Assembly (NCBI RefSeq): GCF_017355855.1
Contig: NZ_JAFEWD010000001.1
Coordinates: 620,001-684,000 of the forward strand
Direction: 5' to 3'
DNA: 64,000 bases
DNA from: Pedobacter sp. SYSU D00535
GTDB taxonomy: Bacteria; Bacteroidota; Bacteroidia; Sphingobacteriales; Sphingobacteriaceae
Both the position numbers and the translations under genes were made by a program. Each line of letters begins with the position of its first letter. Position 1 is the first letter of the stretch. Under the pieces are notes generated by a model. That model was not told where the DNA came from and searched no databases. It worked only from the letters and a program-made list of their open reading frames with translations. Positions 1-7,781 of the stretch are shown one piece after another.

Positions 1-573
1 GAATAAGTGGGACGTGAAGTATAGGGGCGCTTCATCGAGCAGAATCAGATTCTGGTCTACACCGCCCCCCCTCACGTTAAAGCCCGACGCTCCCTCGCCT
101 ACAGTGCTCACACCGGGCATTAGCTGAAAGGATTTGATTACATCCGGCTCACCAAGCATCGGCGGTAATTCTTTGATTTTATTAATGGATAGTGCTGTTA
201 CCGTAATTGGTTTCCTGACATTCTCACTTTTTCTTCCCGAGGTTACCACTACTTCATCCATCATTTTAGACGAAGATGACAGGTTGATTGAGATCGTTGT
301 ATCTTTTGAAATGGTTACAACCTTTTGGCTCGGTAAAAAGCCAAGGTAGTTGTAATTTAGCGTGTACTTCCCAGGGTTGAGAGTGATTGAATAAAAGCCG
401 TAGCTGTTTGATGAGGCCTTTAAGTCTGGATTCGTTACCGTTACCAGGGCGCCGGGAAGAATTTCACCGTTGGAAGCGTCTTTTATGTAGCCGCTAACCG
501 TAACTTTTTTTTGTGCCAGGGCGTTCGAAATGCTAAAAATGCCGAGGACTAAGATGCTAACTAGTGTTTTCAT
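1..573 (-). CDS. TonB-dependent receptor with CarboxypepD_reg-like domain (N-terminal part, cut by window start)
   Basis: Reading leftward from the ATG at 573 gives 191 codons open to the window edge, so only the N-terminus is visible. It begins with a signal peptide (MKTLVSILVLGIFSISNALA, then Q). A carboxypeptidase-regulatory-like beta-sandwich follows (residues ~22-105, with GYIKDASNGEILPGALVTV and a YLGF segment), and then the start of a plug domain (KELPPMLGEPDVIKSFQLMP followed by GVSTVGEGASGFNVRGG). This plug motif is typical of outer-membrane receptors in Bacteroidota that take up ligands with TonB energy. It carries no STN domain in the visible part, so there is no sign of sigma/anti-sigma signalling. 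The substrate cannot be told. The next gene (gnd-like) is 192 bp upstream on the same strand, and this spacer shows no clear terminator. Confidence 0.85.
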   Translation of the reverse strand, partial: MKTLVSILVLGIFSISNALAQKKVTVSGYIKDASNGEILPGALVTVTNPDLKASSNSYGFYSITLNPGKYTLNYNYLGFLPSQKVVTISKDTTISINLSSSSKMMDEVVVTSGRKSENVRKPITVTALSINKIKELPPMLGEPDVIKSFQLMPGVSTVGEGASGFNVRGGGVDQNLILLDEAPLYFTSHLF

Positions 574-765
574 TTGTGGGTAATAAGGTGTGTGCTTTGG
601 AAAATTCCCAAAAGACCCTATTAAGACTTCAATGCCCACAAGAACGTTACACAGTAAAATGCAAATTCTTCAATACGTAATCGGCTTTTTTAATAGAAAT
701 GCAATTAATGAACTGATTTAAAACCAGTTCAACAATCTGAAAAAAATCGCTTTTTCTCCAAGCTG

Positions 766-1749
766 TTATTCTCTCTGCCCGGTTTTATATAATCTACTGC
801 TTTCGGCATTTTCAATTTTCCCGAACTGGCGCTCATGTTTAATCCCCTCGTGCTCACCAAAAGGGTGCCCTCCAAAACCGTGTCGCATCATTGCGATTGC
901 CTTCGCCCAAATTTGTTCTTTATCGCGTGAAGCAAAAAGCTGCATTACCGACTGTGTAATTACCGGGACCGGGACTTCCATGCGCATAGCGTCGTTCACC
1001 AGCCAGTTTACTTCTCCGGTGTCTTCTATATACGCAGGTACCGTTTCAAACCCATCTTCTTGTTTATAGATTTTCTCCATCAATTCTACCAGCCAGGACC
1101 GGATAACAGAACCATGGTTCCAAACCCGAAGAATTTCAGGAATGTTTAAGGGATCTTTATAGTTGCTCAGCAAGTCCATCCCCTCTCCAATCGCCTGGAG
1201 CATTCCAAACTCAATTCCGTTGTGCACCAACTTCACATAATGCCCTGATCCGGGTTCTCCGGCATGTAGAAATCCATTCTCTACGGCAAGATTCTGTAAA
1301 ACCGGCCCCACGTGTTCTATCGCCTTAGCGTCTCCACCCACCATAAAGCAGGCTCCATGCCGCGCGCCATCCATGCCACCGCTGGTACCACAGTCGACAA
1401 AATAGACTCCCTTTTCTTTCAGCCGGTCGTGCCTGGCTATAGAGTCGCCCCAGTAAGAATTTCCGCCATCGACCAGGATATCGCCGCTTTGCACCAATTC
1501 CGATAATTGTCCTAAGAGAATATCTACCACTTTGCCCGCGGGAACATAGATCAGAATAATACGGGGCGAAGTAAGTTGTTGCACGAGTTCTTCGAGACTG
1601 GATGTGAGGATGATACCTTCATTTTCAAGCAGGTCTTTGTTAGGCAGTTTGTCGTATCCTACTACTTTATAACCCTTCTCTACGGCCTGCAATGCCAGGT
1701 TTCCGCCCATTTTTCCAAGTCCGATTATTCCGATTGATCCCTTTATCAT
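766..1749 (-). CDS. gnd: 6-phosphogluconate dehydrogenase, short decarboxylating form
   Basis: Oxidises 6-phosphogluconate to ribulose 5-phosphate, CO2 and NAD(P)H in the cytoplasmic pentose phosphate pathway. The N-terminal Rossmann motif GIIGLGKMGGNLA starts at about residue 7. The substrate-binding signature VDGGNSYWGDS (~95-105) and the catalytic-domain motif YVKLVHNGIEFGMLQAIGEG (~170-190) are intact. At 327 residues it belongs to the short, often NAD-dependent class (YqeC/GndA-like), not the ~470-residue class. An in-frame TTG lies nine bases upstream at 1758, but the ATG at 1749 directly precedes IKGSIGIIG and is the better start. It stands alone: the upstream gene is divergent. Whether it uses NAD or NADP cannot be read securely from the sequence. 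Confidence 0.9.
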   Translation of the reverse strand: MIKGSIGIIGLGKMGGNLALQAVEKGYKVVGYDKLPNKDLLENEGIILTSSLEELVQQLTSPRIILIYVPAGKVVDILLGQLSELVQSGDILVDGGNSYWGDSIARHDRLKEKGVYFVDCGTSGGMDGARHGACFMVGGDAKAIEHVGPVLQNLAVENGFLHAGEPGSGHYVKLVHNGIEFGMLQAIGEGMDLLSNYKDPLNIPEILRVWNHGSVIRSWLVELMEKIYKQEDGFETVPAYIEDTGEVNWLVNDAMRMEVPVPVITQSVMQLFASRDKEQIWAKAIAMMRHGFGGHPFGEHEGIKHERQFGKIENAESSRLYKTGQRE

Positions 1750-1873
1750 TATGTGCAAAGTTTTACTAGAGAAATAAATAGGCCGGAAATTGTTTTACGA
1801 AATCAAAATTGAATCAGTCGGCAAGCACAAAAAGGACCTATCTTTCGTTAATGAAGTAGTAAACAGAAAGTAT

Positions 1874-2380
1874 ATGAAAACAATGATAAACAAGAGCTTG
1901 CTCTTCATCCTGCTGCTCTCCTTCTTTTCGACCATAACGTTTGGACAGTCGGACAAAGCAGCTGAGGAAAAAGCGAAAATAGAACAGATAAAGAATCTGC
2001 TCAAGTCAAAAAAGTTTGTATTTGAAGCGAGAAATGTATCGCCAATGCGAGGTGGATTTGTACCACTTACTTCCCCTTATGACGTGGTGGTGCGAGACAG
2101 TTCTGTCCGCAGTTTTCTGCCATATTTCGGGAGAGCATTTTCGGCACCGATGAACCCTTCAGAAGGACCTTTGCAATTCACGTCGGAAAAATTCGACTAT
2201 GAGATGGTAGAGAAAAAGAAAGGCAGACATGTGATTACTATTGAGCCGAAGGACGTAAACCAGGTTCGACAGATGATATTGTCGGTAACAGAAACAGGAT
2301 ATGCGACGCTATCTGTATCAAGCAACAACCGTGATCCTATCTCATTTAATGGAATTGTACGTGCAATCGAGGAAGAATAA
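1874..2380 (+). CDS. DUF4251 domain-containing secreted protein
   Basis: A 168-residue protein of the DUF4251 family, which is widespread in Bacteroidota and has no known function. The ATG at 1874 places a good signal peptide first (NKSLLFILLLSFFSTITFGQ). The open frame continues upstream to 1790, but that part lacks any signal-peptide logic and is treated as untranslated. Family hallmarks are visible in order: a basic FVFEARNVSPMRGG segment, PLTSPYDVVV, SFLPYFGRAFSAP, and the C-terminal GYATLSVSSNNRDPISFNG. It is probably exported to the periplasm or outer membrane. It is monocistronic, converges on the next gene, and ends at a strong hairpin terminator. Confidence 0.85.
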   Translation: MKTMINKSLLFILLLSFFSTITFGQSDKAAEEKAKIEQIKNLLKSKKFVFEARNVSPMRGGFVPLTSPYDVVVRDSSVRSFLPYFGRAFSAPMNPSEGPLQFTSEKFDYEMVEKKKGRHVITIEPKDVNQVRQMILSVTETGYATLSVSSNNRDPISFNGIVRAIEEE

Positions 2381-2381
2381 C

Positions 2382-2410
2382 AAAAAGAGCGGTTAAATAC
2401 CGCTCTTTTT
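2382..2410. terminator. bidirectional intrinsic terminator between convergent genes
   Basis: A 12-bp perfect stem (AAAAAGAGCGGT / ACCGCTCTTTTT) with a 5-nt TAAAT loop sits right after the DUF4251 stop. It gives a U-run on both strands and overlaps the stop codon of the leftward gene at 2393-2395, so it can end transcription from both sides. Confidence 0.9.
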
Positions 2411-2806
2411 ATTTTCAGACTTTCTTCCAGCTACAATCATAAGCAGAGAGCCTGCGATCAATAGCAACCAGCCAGTCCACTGATATTTTACTAAGCGGGC
2501 AGCAGAGGCGGCCAACTTTTTCATTGGGATGAAACTAAAAGAGTCATTTATCTTAAAATAAACCGCAGCCAGCGTAAATAAAACAACGACAAGAGCAACC
2601 CATCCCAAAATTTTCACTAAACCATTTTTTCCTCTCAAGGAAGAATAAAAACCCGCAGCTGCTAACAAGTAAACAGTGGAAGCGAGTACAGGCTCCAGAT
2701 CCCAGTACTGCCAAAAACCAATTAGGGGAAGCTTCAGTAGCGGGCTTAAAGCACCAGCAATCAATAAAGCTGCTCCCAGGATTCCGAGGTAATTTGTTGC
2801 TTTCAT
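2393..2806 (-). CDS. small integral membrane protein, unknown function
   Basis: A 137-residue protein with four likely membrane segments, at about residues 7-25, 36-55, 64-83 and 110-128. The segment between helices 3 and 4 carries KINDSFSFIPMKKLAASAARLVKYQW, and the tail is short and charged (RKSENKKSGI). I recognise no family with confidence. It sits 31 bp downstream of gldC on the same strand, so it may be the last gene of the helicase-gldC transcript. Its stop codon lies inside the shared terminator. Function unknown. Confidence 0.7.
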   Translation of the reverse strand: MKATNYLGILGAALLIAGALSPLLKLPLIGFWQYWDLEPVLASTVYLLAAAGFYSSLRGKNGLVKILGWVALVVVLFTLAAVYFKINDSFSFIPMKKLAASAARLVKYQWTGWLLLIAGSLLMIVAGRKSENKKSGI

Positions 2807-2837
2807 TTCGAAGGGTTTAAGTTAAAGCTAACAAAAA

Positions 2838-3173
2838 TTACTTATTCTGCGCGATCTCCATCTTGTCGGCAAAATGCGCGCAGTAATCGCGAAGATCTTC
2901 TACAATATTTTTTTCTCCTGTAGCGCGAAGGAAGCTGTCGCCCATAGTTTGCAACGTTTCGTAAAAGAAACGCTTCATTTCATCCACGGGCATATCCTTA
3001 GTCCAAAGGTCAATACGCAATGAGTTTTTATAGTTATGATCCCACAGCGCCAACATCATTGATTTCACCGGAAGAGCTTCCTTGTTTTCTCCATCTGTTG
3101 ATTCCCAGGTAATATTTTCAGGAACGTTGTTATCGTCTAATTCTATCGTAAGTTTTATCTCTGCTTTTTTCAT
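2838..3173 (-). CDS. gldC: gliding motility protein GldC
   Basis: A 111-residue cytoplasmic-looking protein that matches GldC, one of the Gld proteins associated with gliding and type IX secretion in Bacteroidota. The visible family signatures are IKLTIELDDNNVPENITW near the start, LALWDHNYKNSLRIDLWTKD in the middle, and MPVDEMKRFFYETLQTMGDS. The ATG at 3173 is preferred over an in-frame GTG at 3185. GldC is often conserved even in non-gliding Bacteroidota, so its presence does not show motility. It follows a small membrane protein gene and the DEAD-box helicase on the same strand with short gaps. GldB, its usual neighbour, is not seen here. Confidence 0.88.
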   Translation of the reverse strand: MKKAEIKLTIELDDNNVPENITWESTDGENKEALPVKSMMLALWDHNYKNSLRIDLWTKDMPVDEMKRFFYETLQTMGDSFLRATGEKNIVEDLRDYCAHFADKMEIAQNK

Positions 3174-3212
3174 TGTTAAATTCACTTGTGGCTTTAGCCG
3201 GTTAAATGTTGT

Positions 3213-3467
3213 TTATATTTTTTGTACGAGGATGACCAGCACTCCTGCAAAGATGATGAAAGCCATCTCTACAATCCAAATACGTTTTATTTCCTTTACA
3301 TAAGTACGAAAAATGAGATCGCTGATAAAGGCGAACAAAGCAAATATCCAGAACGGCATACTTCCCATCTGGCCCCAATCGCCAGACTTCGGAAAAAGCA
3401 GGGAATAAATCGCCGCCACAAAAAAGGCCGAAGTCAGGATATTCAAAGGTGTTAACTTCGTTTTCAC
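3213..3467 (-). CDS. small three-helix membrane protein, unknown function
   Basis: An 84-residue protein with hydrophobic segments at about residues 8-24, 36-53 and 62-82, separated by short polar loops (FPKSGDWGQMGS and FRTYVKEIKRIW). It overlaps the end of the helicase gene by four bases (ATGA-type junction), which supports translation coupled to the helicase and the choice of this frame over a longer overlapping frame at 3202-3495. I do not recognise the family. The position between the helicase and gldC suggests a shared transcript but does not tell its role. Confidence 0.7.
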   Translation of the reverse strand: MKTKLTPLNILTSAFFVAAIYSLLFPKSGDWGQMGSMPFWIFALFAFISDLIFRTYVKEIKRIWIVEMAFIIFAGVLVILVQKI

Positions 3468-4831
3468 CTACCTCGCTTATTTCCTTTAAAACCACCTTTT
3501 ACACTGCTTGAGGGCTTATTACCCTTTGCCTGCAGCCTCTTCGAGGCGGCGCTAGCCTTTTCCGGCTTTTTGGCTGCAGGTTTCGGGTTCTTCTTTTCGT
3601 GAAAAGCTCCCTTAAACTCCGGGTTTTCTTTCCTTTTCTGCAGATCGATCTCCCGGGCAATCGCCTGACGTTCCTCATAAGGTGTTTCTTCTACAAAAAC
3701 CCCTTCCGGTATATCTTCAACAGGTATTTGTTGCCTGATCAGTTTTTCAATCTTCCGGATATAATATTCCTCGGCGGGATTGCAGAAAGTAATCGCTTCT
3801 CCTGTCTGAAAAGCCCGTCCGGTTCTGCCAATCCGGTGTACGTAATCCTCAATGATGATAGGAACTTCGAAATTAATTACATGGCTCACCTCGGTCACAT
3901 CCAGTCCCCGTGCGGCCACGTCCGTTGCTACTAAAATCCGCACCGCACCATCCTTAAAAGCATTGATCGAATTGATACGGGTATTCTGCCCTTTATTTGC
4001 GTGGATCACCTTCACCTGCTCTTCACCGTAGCGTCGGGTAAGGAAGCCGAAAATATTATCGGCAACATTCTTTGTCTTGCAAAAAATGATGAGCCTGCTA
4101 AACTCCTCGTCGTTCTTTAGTAAGTGCTGCAACAGGTTGAGCTTAGTTTTGAGGTTCGGAACATGGTACAACACCTGTTTTACCGTTTCAGCTGGTGTGG
4201 CTTGCGGCGCCACTTCCACCACGGTCGGAAACTTCAGAAAGTCGCCCGCAATCTTGTGCACCAACTCGCTCATCGTAGCTGAGAAAAGAAGGTTTTGACG
4301 CTTCCGCGGAACAACCTCCAGAATACGGTGAATAGAGCCAATAAAGCCCATGTCCATCATCTTATCCGCTTCATCCATCACCAAGAACTGCAGCTGTTTG
4401 GTCACGATGTTACCTTCCAGGTATAAGTCGAGAAAGCGCCCGGGAGTGGCTACCAGAATATCTACCCCCTGCTCTAGTTGTGCTTTCTGCGTTTTTGGTC
4501 CTAGTCCGCCGTAAAGCACCACCGTTCTCAGGTCGGTATACTTGGCGAAGGTCTTAATGTTCTCTTCGATCTGCATTGCCAGCTCCCGCGTAGGTGAAAG
4601 AATCAGCGCCCGGGGGTCATTTCCCTGCGCATACTTCAGCTTCATAATTATAGGCAGTACATAAGCCGCCGTTTTACCGGTGCCCGTCTGCGCGATCCCC
4701 ATTACATCCTGCCCCGCTAAAATCGGTGATATCGCTTTCTCCTGGATGGGAGTTGCCTCGGTATAACCCGCATCTGCAATAGCGTTTAATATCTGCCTGT
4801 TCAGCTTAAAGTCTTCAAAAGATTTAGCCAT
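3464..4831 (-). CDS. DEAD-box ATP-dependent RNA helicase (RhlE-like)
   Basis: An ATP-dependent RNA unwinding enzyme of the DEAD-box family, likely acting in ribosome assembly or RNA turnover in the cytoplasm. All core motifs are present in order: Q-motif region (GYTEATPIQ), motif I AQTGTGKT, Ia PTRELAMQ, GG, TPGR, motif II DEAD, motif III SAT, then IIFCKTK, ATDVAARGLD and HRIGRTGR. The C-terminal tail (~residues 380-455) is lysine-rich and low-complexity (ending GGFKGNKRGR), as in RhlE/CsdA-like proteins of Bacteroidota, and probably binds RNA. Such helicases are often cold-induced, but no cold-shock element was identified here. Confidence 0.93.
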   Translation of the reverse strand: MAKSFEDFKLNRQILNAIADAGYTEATPIQEKAISPILAGQDVMGIAQTGTGKTAAYVLPIIMKLKYAQGNDPRALILSPTRELAMQIEENIKTFAKYTDLRTVVLYGGLGPKTQKAQLEQGVDILVATPGRFLDLYLEGNIVTKQLQFLVMDEADKMMDMGFIGSIHRILEVVPRKRQNLLFSATMSELVHKIAGDFLKFPTVVEVAPQATPAETVKQVLYHVPNLKTKLNLLQHLLKNDEEFSRLIIFCKTKNVADNIFGFLTRRYGEEQVKVIHANKGQNTRINSINAFKDGAVRILVATDVAARGLDVTEVSHVINFEVPIIIEDYVHRIGRTGRAFQTGEAITFCNPAEEYYIRKIEKLIRQQIPVEDIPEGVFVEETPYEERQAIAREIDLQKRKENPEFKGAFHEKKNPKPAAKKPEKASAASKRLQAKGNKPSSSVKGGFKGNKRGR

Positions 4832-4928
4832 GGCGGCAAAGATAGGAAATAAGATTTTAGGGGGTCCAGAATTATGAGCTGAGCCAACAACAGTTCACCG
4901 CTGTTCGCCCCGAAACTCTATTTTGGGA

Positions 4929-4936
4929 TAATTTTG
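4929..4936 (+). promoter_or_regulatory. possible -7 promoter element (TAATTTTG) for dihydroorotase
   Basis: TAATTTTG fits the Bacteroidota TAnnTTTG -7 consensus and lies 70 bp before the chosen ATG. No TTG -33 element is seen at the usual distance, so this is a weak call. Confidence 0.35.
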
Positions 4937-5005
4937 AAGAGCACTATCATTCTGCTGCAAGAAAACTTAATTTCGCGGAACGTCTTAAATCAAACTTCTA
5001 ATTCG

Positions 5006-6343
5006 ATGTCTTCAATCCTGATTAAATCGGCAACACTTGTAAACGAGGGTAAGCAGCAGGTAGCTGATGTATTTATTAAAGATGGCTTTATAGAGAAAAT
5101 TGGCGCTTCGCTCGATGTATCTGCAGAAAAAGAGATAAATGCAGTGGGTAAATATATGCTACCGGGCTGTATTGACGATCAGGTGCACTTTCGTGAGCCC
5201 GGCTTAACTCATAAAGCGGAAATATTTACGGAAAGCCGGGCTGCGGTTGCGGGAGGTATCACCTCCTTCATGGAAATGCCGAACACCGTCCCGAATACAG
5301 TTACCCAAGAATTGCTGGAGCAGAAATACGAAATTGCAGCGCAGCGCTCCCTGGCGAATTATTCCTTTTTCATGGGGGCGACAAACGATAACATTGAAGA
5401 AGTGCTTCGCACCGACCCGTCAAACGTCTGCGGTATCAAGATCTTTATGGGATCATCCACCGGAAATATGCTGGTAGATAATGAAGAGGTGTTAAACAAG
5501 GTTTTTTCCTCCACTCCTATGCTGATTGCTACGCATTGCGAAGACGAGCAGACCATCCGCCACAATATGGAAACGTTCAAAGCAAAGTATGGAGAGGCTA
5601 TCACCCCTGAAATGCACCCGCTCATCCGTAATGCCGAAGCCTGTTACAAATCTTCTTCCTTTGCAGTAGATTTAGCTAAAAAGCATGGAACGCGGCTGCA
5701 CATCCTGCATATCTCCACTGCCGCGGAAACAGCTCTTTTTGACAACACCATCCCCTTGAGGGATAAAAAAATAACGGCAGAGGCTTGCATCCACCACCTG
5801 TGGTTTTCTGATGAAGATTATCGGACCAAAGGAAATTGGATTAAGTGGAATCCGGCAGTTAAATCAGCTTCAGACAGAGAGGAAATCTTCCAGGCTGTGC
5901 TAGACGGACGAATTGATGTAATTGCTACAGATCATGCCCCTCATACCATTGAAGAAAAGATGCAGAGTTACCTGAAAGCTCCTTCGGGAGGACCACTCGT
6001 GCAGCACTCGCTTCTTGCTATGCTTGAATTCTATAAACAGGGTAAGCTATCGTTGGAAATGGTGGTAGAGAAAATGGCCCACAACCCGGCGATACTTTTC
6101 CGTATTGACCGCAGGGGCTTTATCCGCGAAGGGTATTGGGCGGACCTTGTCCTGGCCGACTTGAGCGCAAGTACGTCTGTAAACAGGGAAAACGTTCTTT
6201 CAAAATGTGGGTGGAGTCCTTTTGAAGGTTACACTTTTGGGTCGGGCATTACTCATACATTCGTCTCCGGTAATTTGGTTTATGAAAACGGAAGGTTATT
6301 GGAAGCCGGAGCAGGAAAAAGACTCGCCTTTGAGCAACGATAG
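5006..6343 (+). CDS. pyrC: dihydroorotase (class I, amidohydrolase fold)
   Basis: Cyclises N-carbamoyl-L-aspartate to dihydroorotate, the third step of pyrimidine synthesis. The amidohydrolase signatures are in order: PGCIDDQVHFREPGLTHK (~53-70), GGITSFMEMPNT, IKIFMGSSTGNM (the lysine usually carboxylated), ATHCEDE, LHILHIST and ATDHAPH (the catalytic Asp). One point is odd: the usual metal-binding HxH pair reads Q-V-H here, so the first histidine is glutamine. I believe this variant also occurs in related Bacteroidota, so the gene is still called functional. The ATG at 5006 gives a normal N-terminus (SSILIKSATLVNEG). The frame extends to a TTG at 4934, which would overlap the proposed promoter. 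It is monocistronic. Confidence 0.9.
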   Translation: MSSILIKSATLVNEGKQQVADVFIKDGFIEKIGASLDVSAEKEINAVGKYMLPGCIDDQVHFREPGLTHKAEIFTESRAAVAGGITSFMEMPNTVPNTVTQELLEQKYEIAAQRSLANYSFFMGATNDNIEEVLRTDPSNVCGIKIFMGSSTGNMLVDNEEVLNKVFSSTPMLIATHCEDEQTIRHNMETFKAKYGEAITPEMHPLIRNAEACYKSSSFAVDLAKKHGTRLHILHISTAAETALFDNTIPLRDKKITAEACIHHLWFSDEDYRTKGNWIKWNPAVKSASDREEIFQAVLDGRIDVIATDHAPHTIEEKMQSYLKAPSGGPLVQHSLLAMLEFYKQGKLSLEMVVEKMAHNPAILFRIDRRGFIREGYWADLVLADLSASTSVNRENVLSKCGWSPFEGYTFGSGITHTFVSGNLVYENGRLLEAGAGKRLAFEQR

Positions 6344-6394
6344 TTTTTTGAAGCGATTTAATTTTTTCAAAAATTTCCTAATCAATGAAAAATC

Positions 6395-6427
6395 AGGATT
6401 GAAAGTGCTTGGTCCGCTTTCAATCCT
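6395..6427 (+). terminator. hairpin downstream of dihydroorotase
   Basis: An 11-bp perfect stem (AGGATTGAAAG / CTTTCAATCCT) with an 11-nt loop, 52 bp after the stop. It is followed by ATTCTAAAT, not a solid U-run, so the terminator call is moderate. Confidence 0.5.
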
Positions 6428-6575
6428 ATTCTAAATCACTTTAGGAGAGGACCTAAAGGGAAAACAGTGCTGCCGAATGCCTTCATAACCGGCCAGCAGC
6501 GAAGCTAAGAGACGTTCAAGAAGGAAAATATGAACTTCGTTTTTAAAAGCCGTAATCTCTCACGTTGGATAGATA

Positions 6576-7115
6576 TCAGTTCAGGTTTTTAAGGGCTTGC
6601 TGTAAGTGACGTTCATTATGAGCGATTAAAAAGCGAAAGGTGTCCCCCAGTTTTAATCTGACAAACTTTGATATCGATATGGGAATACGATAATTTAAAT
6701 CAGAACCTTTTGCCTCCTGCAGGTACTGTAACAAGGTTTGTTGCTGACGGATAAACTCCTCGACCACCAAGTGCGCATCCAGGTGAGGGGCCGGGACATG
6801 CCCCTTAAAAGCCTTATACTTTTTATCCGACGGCTCCATCATTCTGGTGAAATAATCGCCCAGCCAGCCACTTGTATAGTTGAGTCCGGGATTTGCTTCT
6901 TTGCGATTCAGCGCTGCCCCAATTTTGGGCAAATAATAATCTCCATAAGAATTCAAATGATCCAGACATTGAGTTACACTCCAACCGCCTGTTGGAGATG
7001 GTTTCAGGAGCAGTTGGGCGCGTTGCTTCCGAAAACTAGCCTCGGTCTGCTGAACATGACCATTTACCCTTGCTTTCAGCTGATCCAAAAGTTCAGACTT
7101 TTTCAACTCTTTCAT
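6576..7115 (-). CDS. DinB-like superfamily protein
   Basis: A 179-residue protein of the DinB/YfiT four-helix-bundle superfamily, many of whose members bind a metal through three histidines. Matches to the fold include the GGWSVTQCLDHLNSYGDYYL segment (first histidine, ~residues 43-62), a middle helix with FIRQQQTLLQYLQEA, and the final RFLIAHNERHLQQAL helix with two histidines. Some relatives are thiol transferases (bacillithiol-type), others are unassigned, so no reaction is claimed. The ATG at 7115 is used; an in-frame TTG lies at 7133. It lies 64 bp downstream of a Crp/Fnr-type regulator on the same strand. Confidence 0.8.
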   Translation of the reverse strand: MKELKKSELLDQLKARVNGHVQQTEASFRKQRAQLLLKPSPTGGWSVTQCLDHLNSYGDYYLPKIGAALNRKEANPGLNYTSGWLGDYFTRMMEPSDKKYKAFKGHVPAPHLDAHLVVEEFIRQQQTLLQYLQEAKGSDLNYRIPISISKFVRLKLGDTFRFLIAHNERHLQQALKNLN

Positions 7116-7179
7116 AATATTCGTATTGAGCAAAGATGAAGAGCCAAAAGGGTGAAAGAAATGGTAAATACCAAGATTT

Positions 7180-7761
7180 CTAAATTTTGATCTTGTTGAT
7201 AAACTTGCTGAAATTGCTTGGATCGATGCCGATATAGTTGGCCAGGTACTTGTGCGGCACCAGATTCAGGATATGAGGACTCCGCCGCAAAAGGCTCCTG
7301 AACTTCTCCTCGGAGGAAAAGCACTGCAGCTCTACCAGCCGCTCCAAAACCCCAGATAATACACCGGCTGTTCCTTTTAAAAGTATCGCTAAAATCGGCC
7401 GGCTTTCCAAAACTACTTCAAGGTCAGCAAAAGAGGCTCTCAAAAAAGTTGAAGCAGTGAGCGTTTCATAAAAATAACGGGATGGCTGCTGCAGGAGGAA
7501 AGAGTCTACCACCCCACCGAACGAGGGAGCATAGGTAAAAACGATCGTCGCTTCCCGCCCCTGCTCATCAAAATAATATACCCGTTGCACCCCATCCAGC
7601 ACAAAGTATAAATGCTTCTCCACGTCACCGGCACTCGTTAGCTGCTCCTTTCTACCTGCAGAACAAGTATCCCAGACGTTCGAAAACGCCTTCCAATCAT
7701 CGTCCCCAATTGGAGCAATGGCATTTAAGGCGATTTTAAGAAGTTGGAGTCCCTCATTCAT
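7180..7761 (-). CDS. Crp/Fnr-family transcriptional regulator
   Basis: A 193-residue protein with a cyclic-nucleotide-binding-type beta-barrel (~residues 25-115, including VEKHLYFVLDGVQRVYYFD and EATIVFTYAPSFGG) and a C-terminal helix-turn-helix (~150-193, HKYLANYIGIDPSNFSKFIN). The barrel lacks the classic cAMP-binding RxE-S signature, so the ligand is unknown. Proteins of this type are common as small one-gene regulators in Bacteroidota. It may regulate the DinB-like gene just downstream or act elsewhere; the sequence does not decide. Confidence 0.85.
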   Translation of the reverse strand: MNEGLQLLKIALNAIAPIGDDDWKAFSNVWDTCSAGRKEQLTSAGDVEKHLYFVLDGVQRVYYFDEQGREATIVFTYAPSFGGVVDSFLLQQPSRYFYETLTASTFLRASFADLEVVLESRPILAILLKGTAGVLSGVLERLVELQCFSSEEKFRSLLRRSPHILNLVPHKYLANYIGIDPSNFSKFINKIKI

Positions 7762-7781
7762 TTGAAAAGAAGAAATATAAA

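Noticed and set aside
3202-3495. Overlapping 97-residue minus-strand frame
   Set aside because: The frame at 3213-3467 gives a clean three-helix membrane protein and an ATGA junction with the helicase; this one has no such features.
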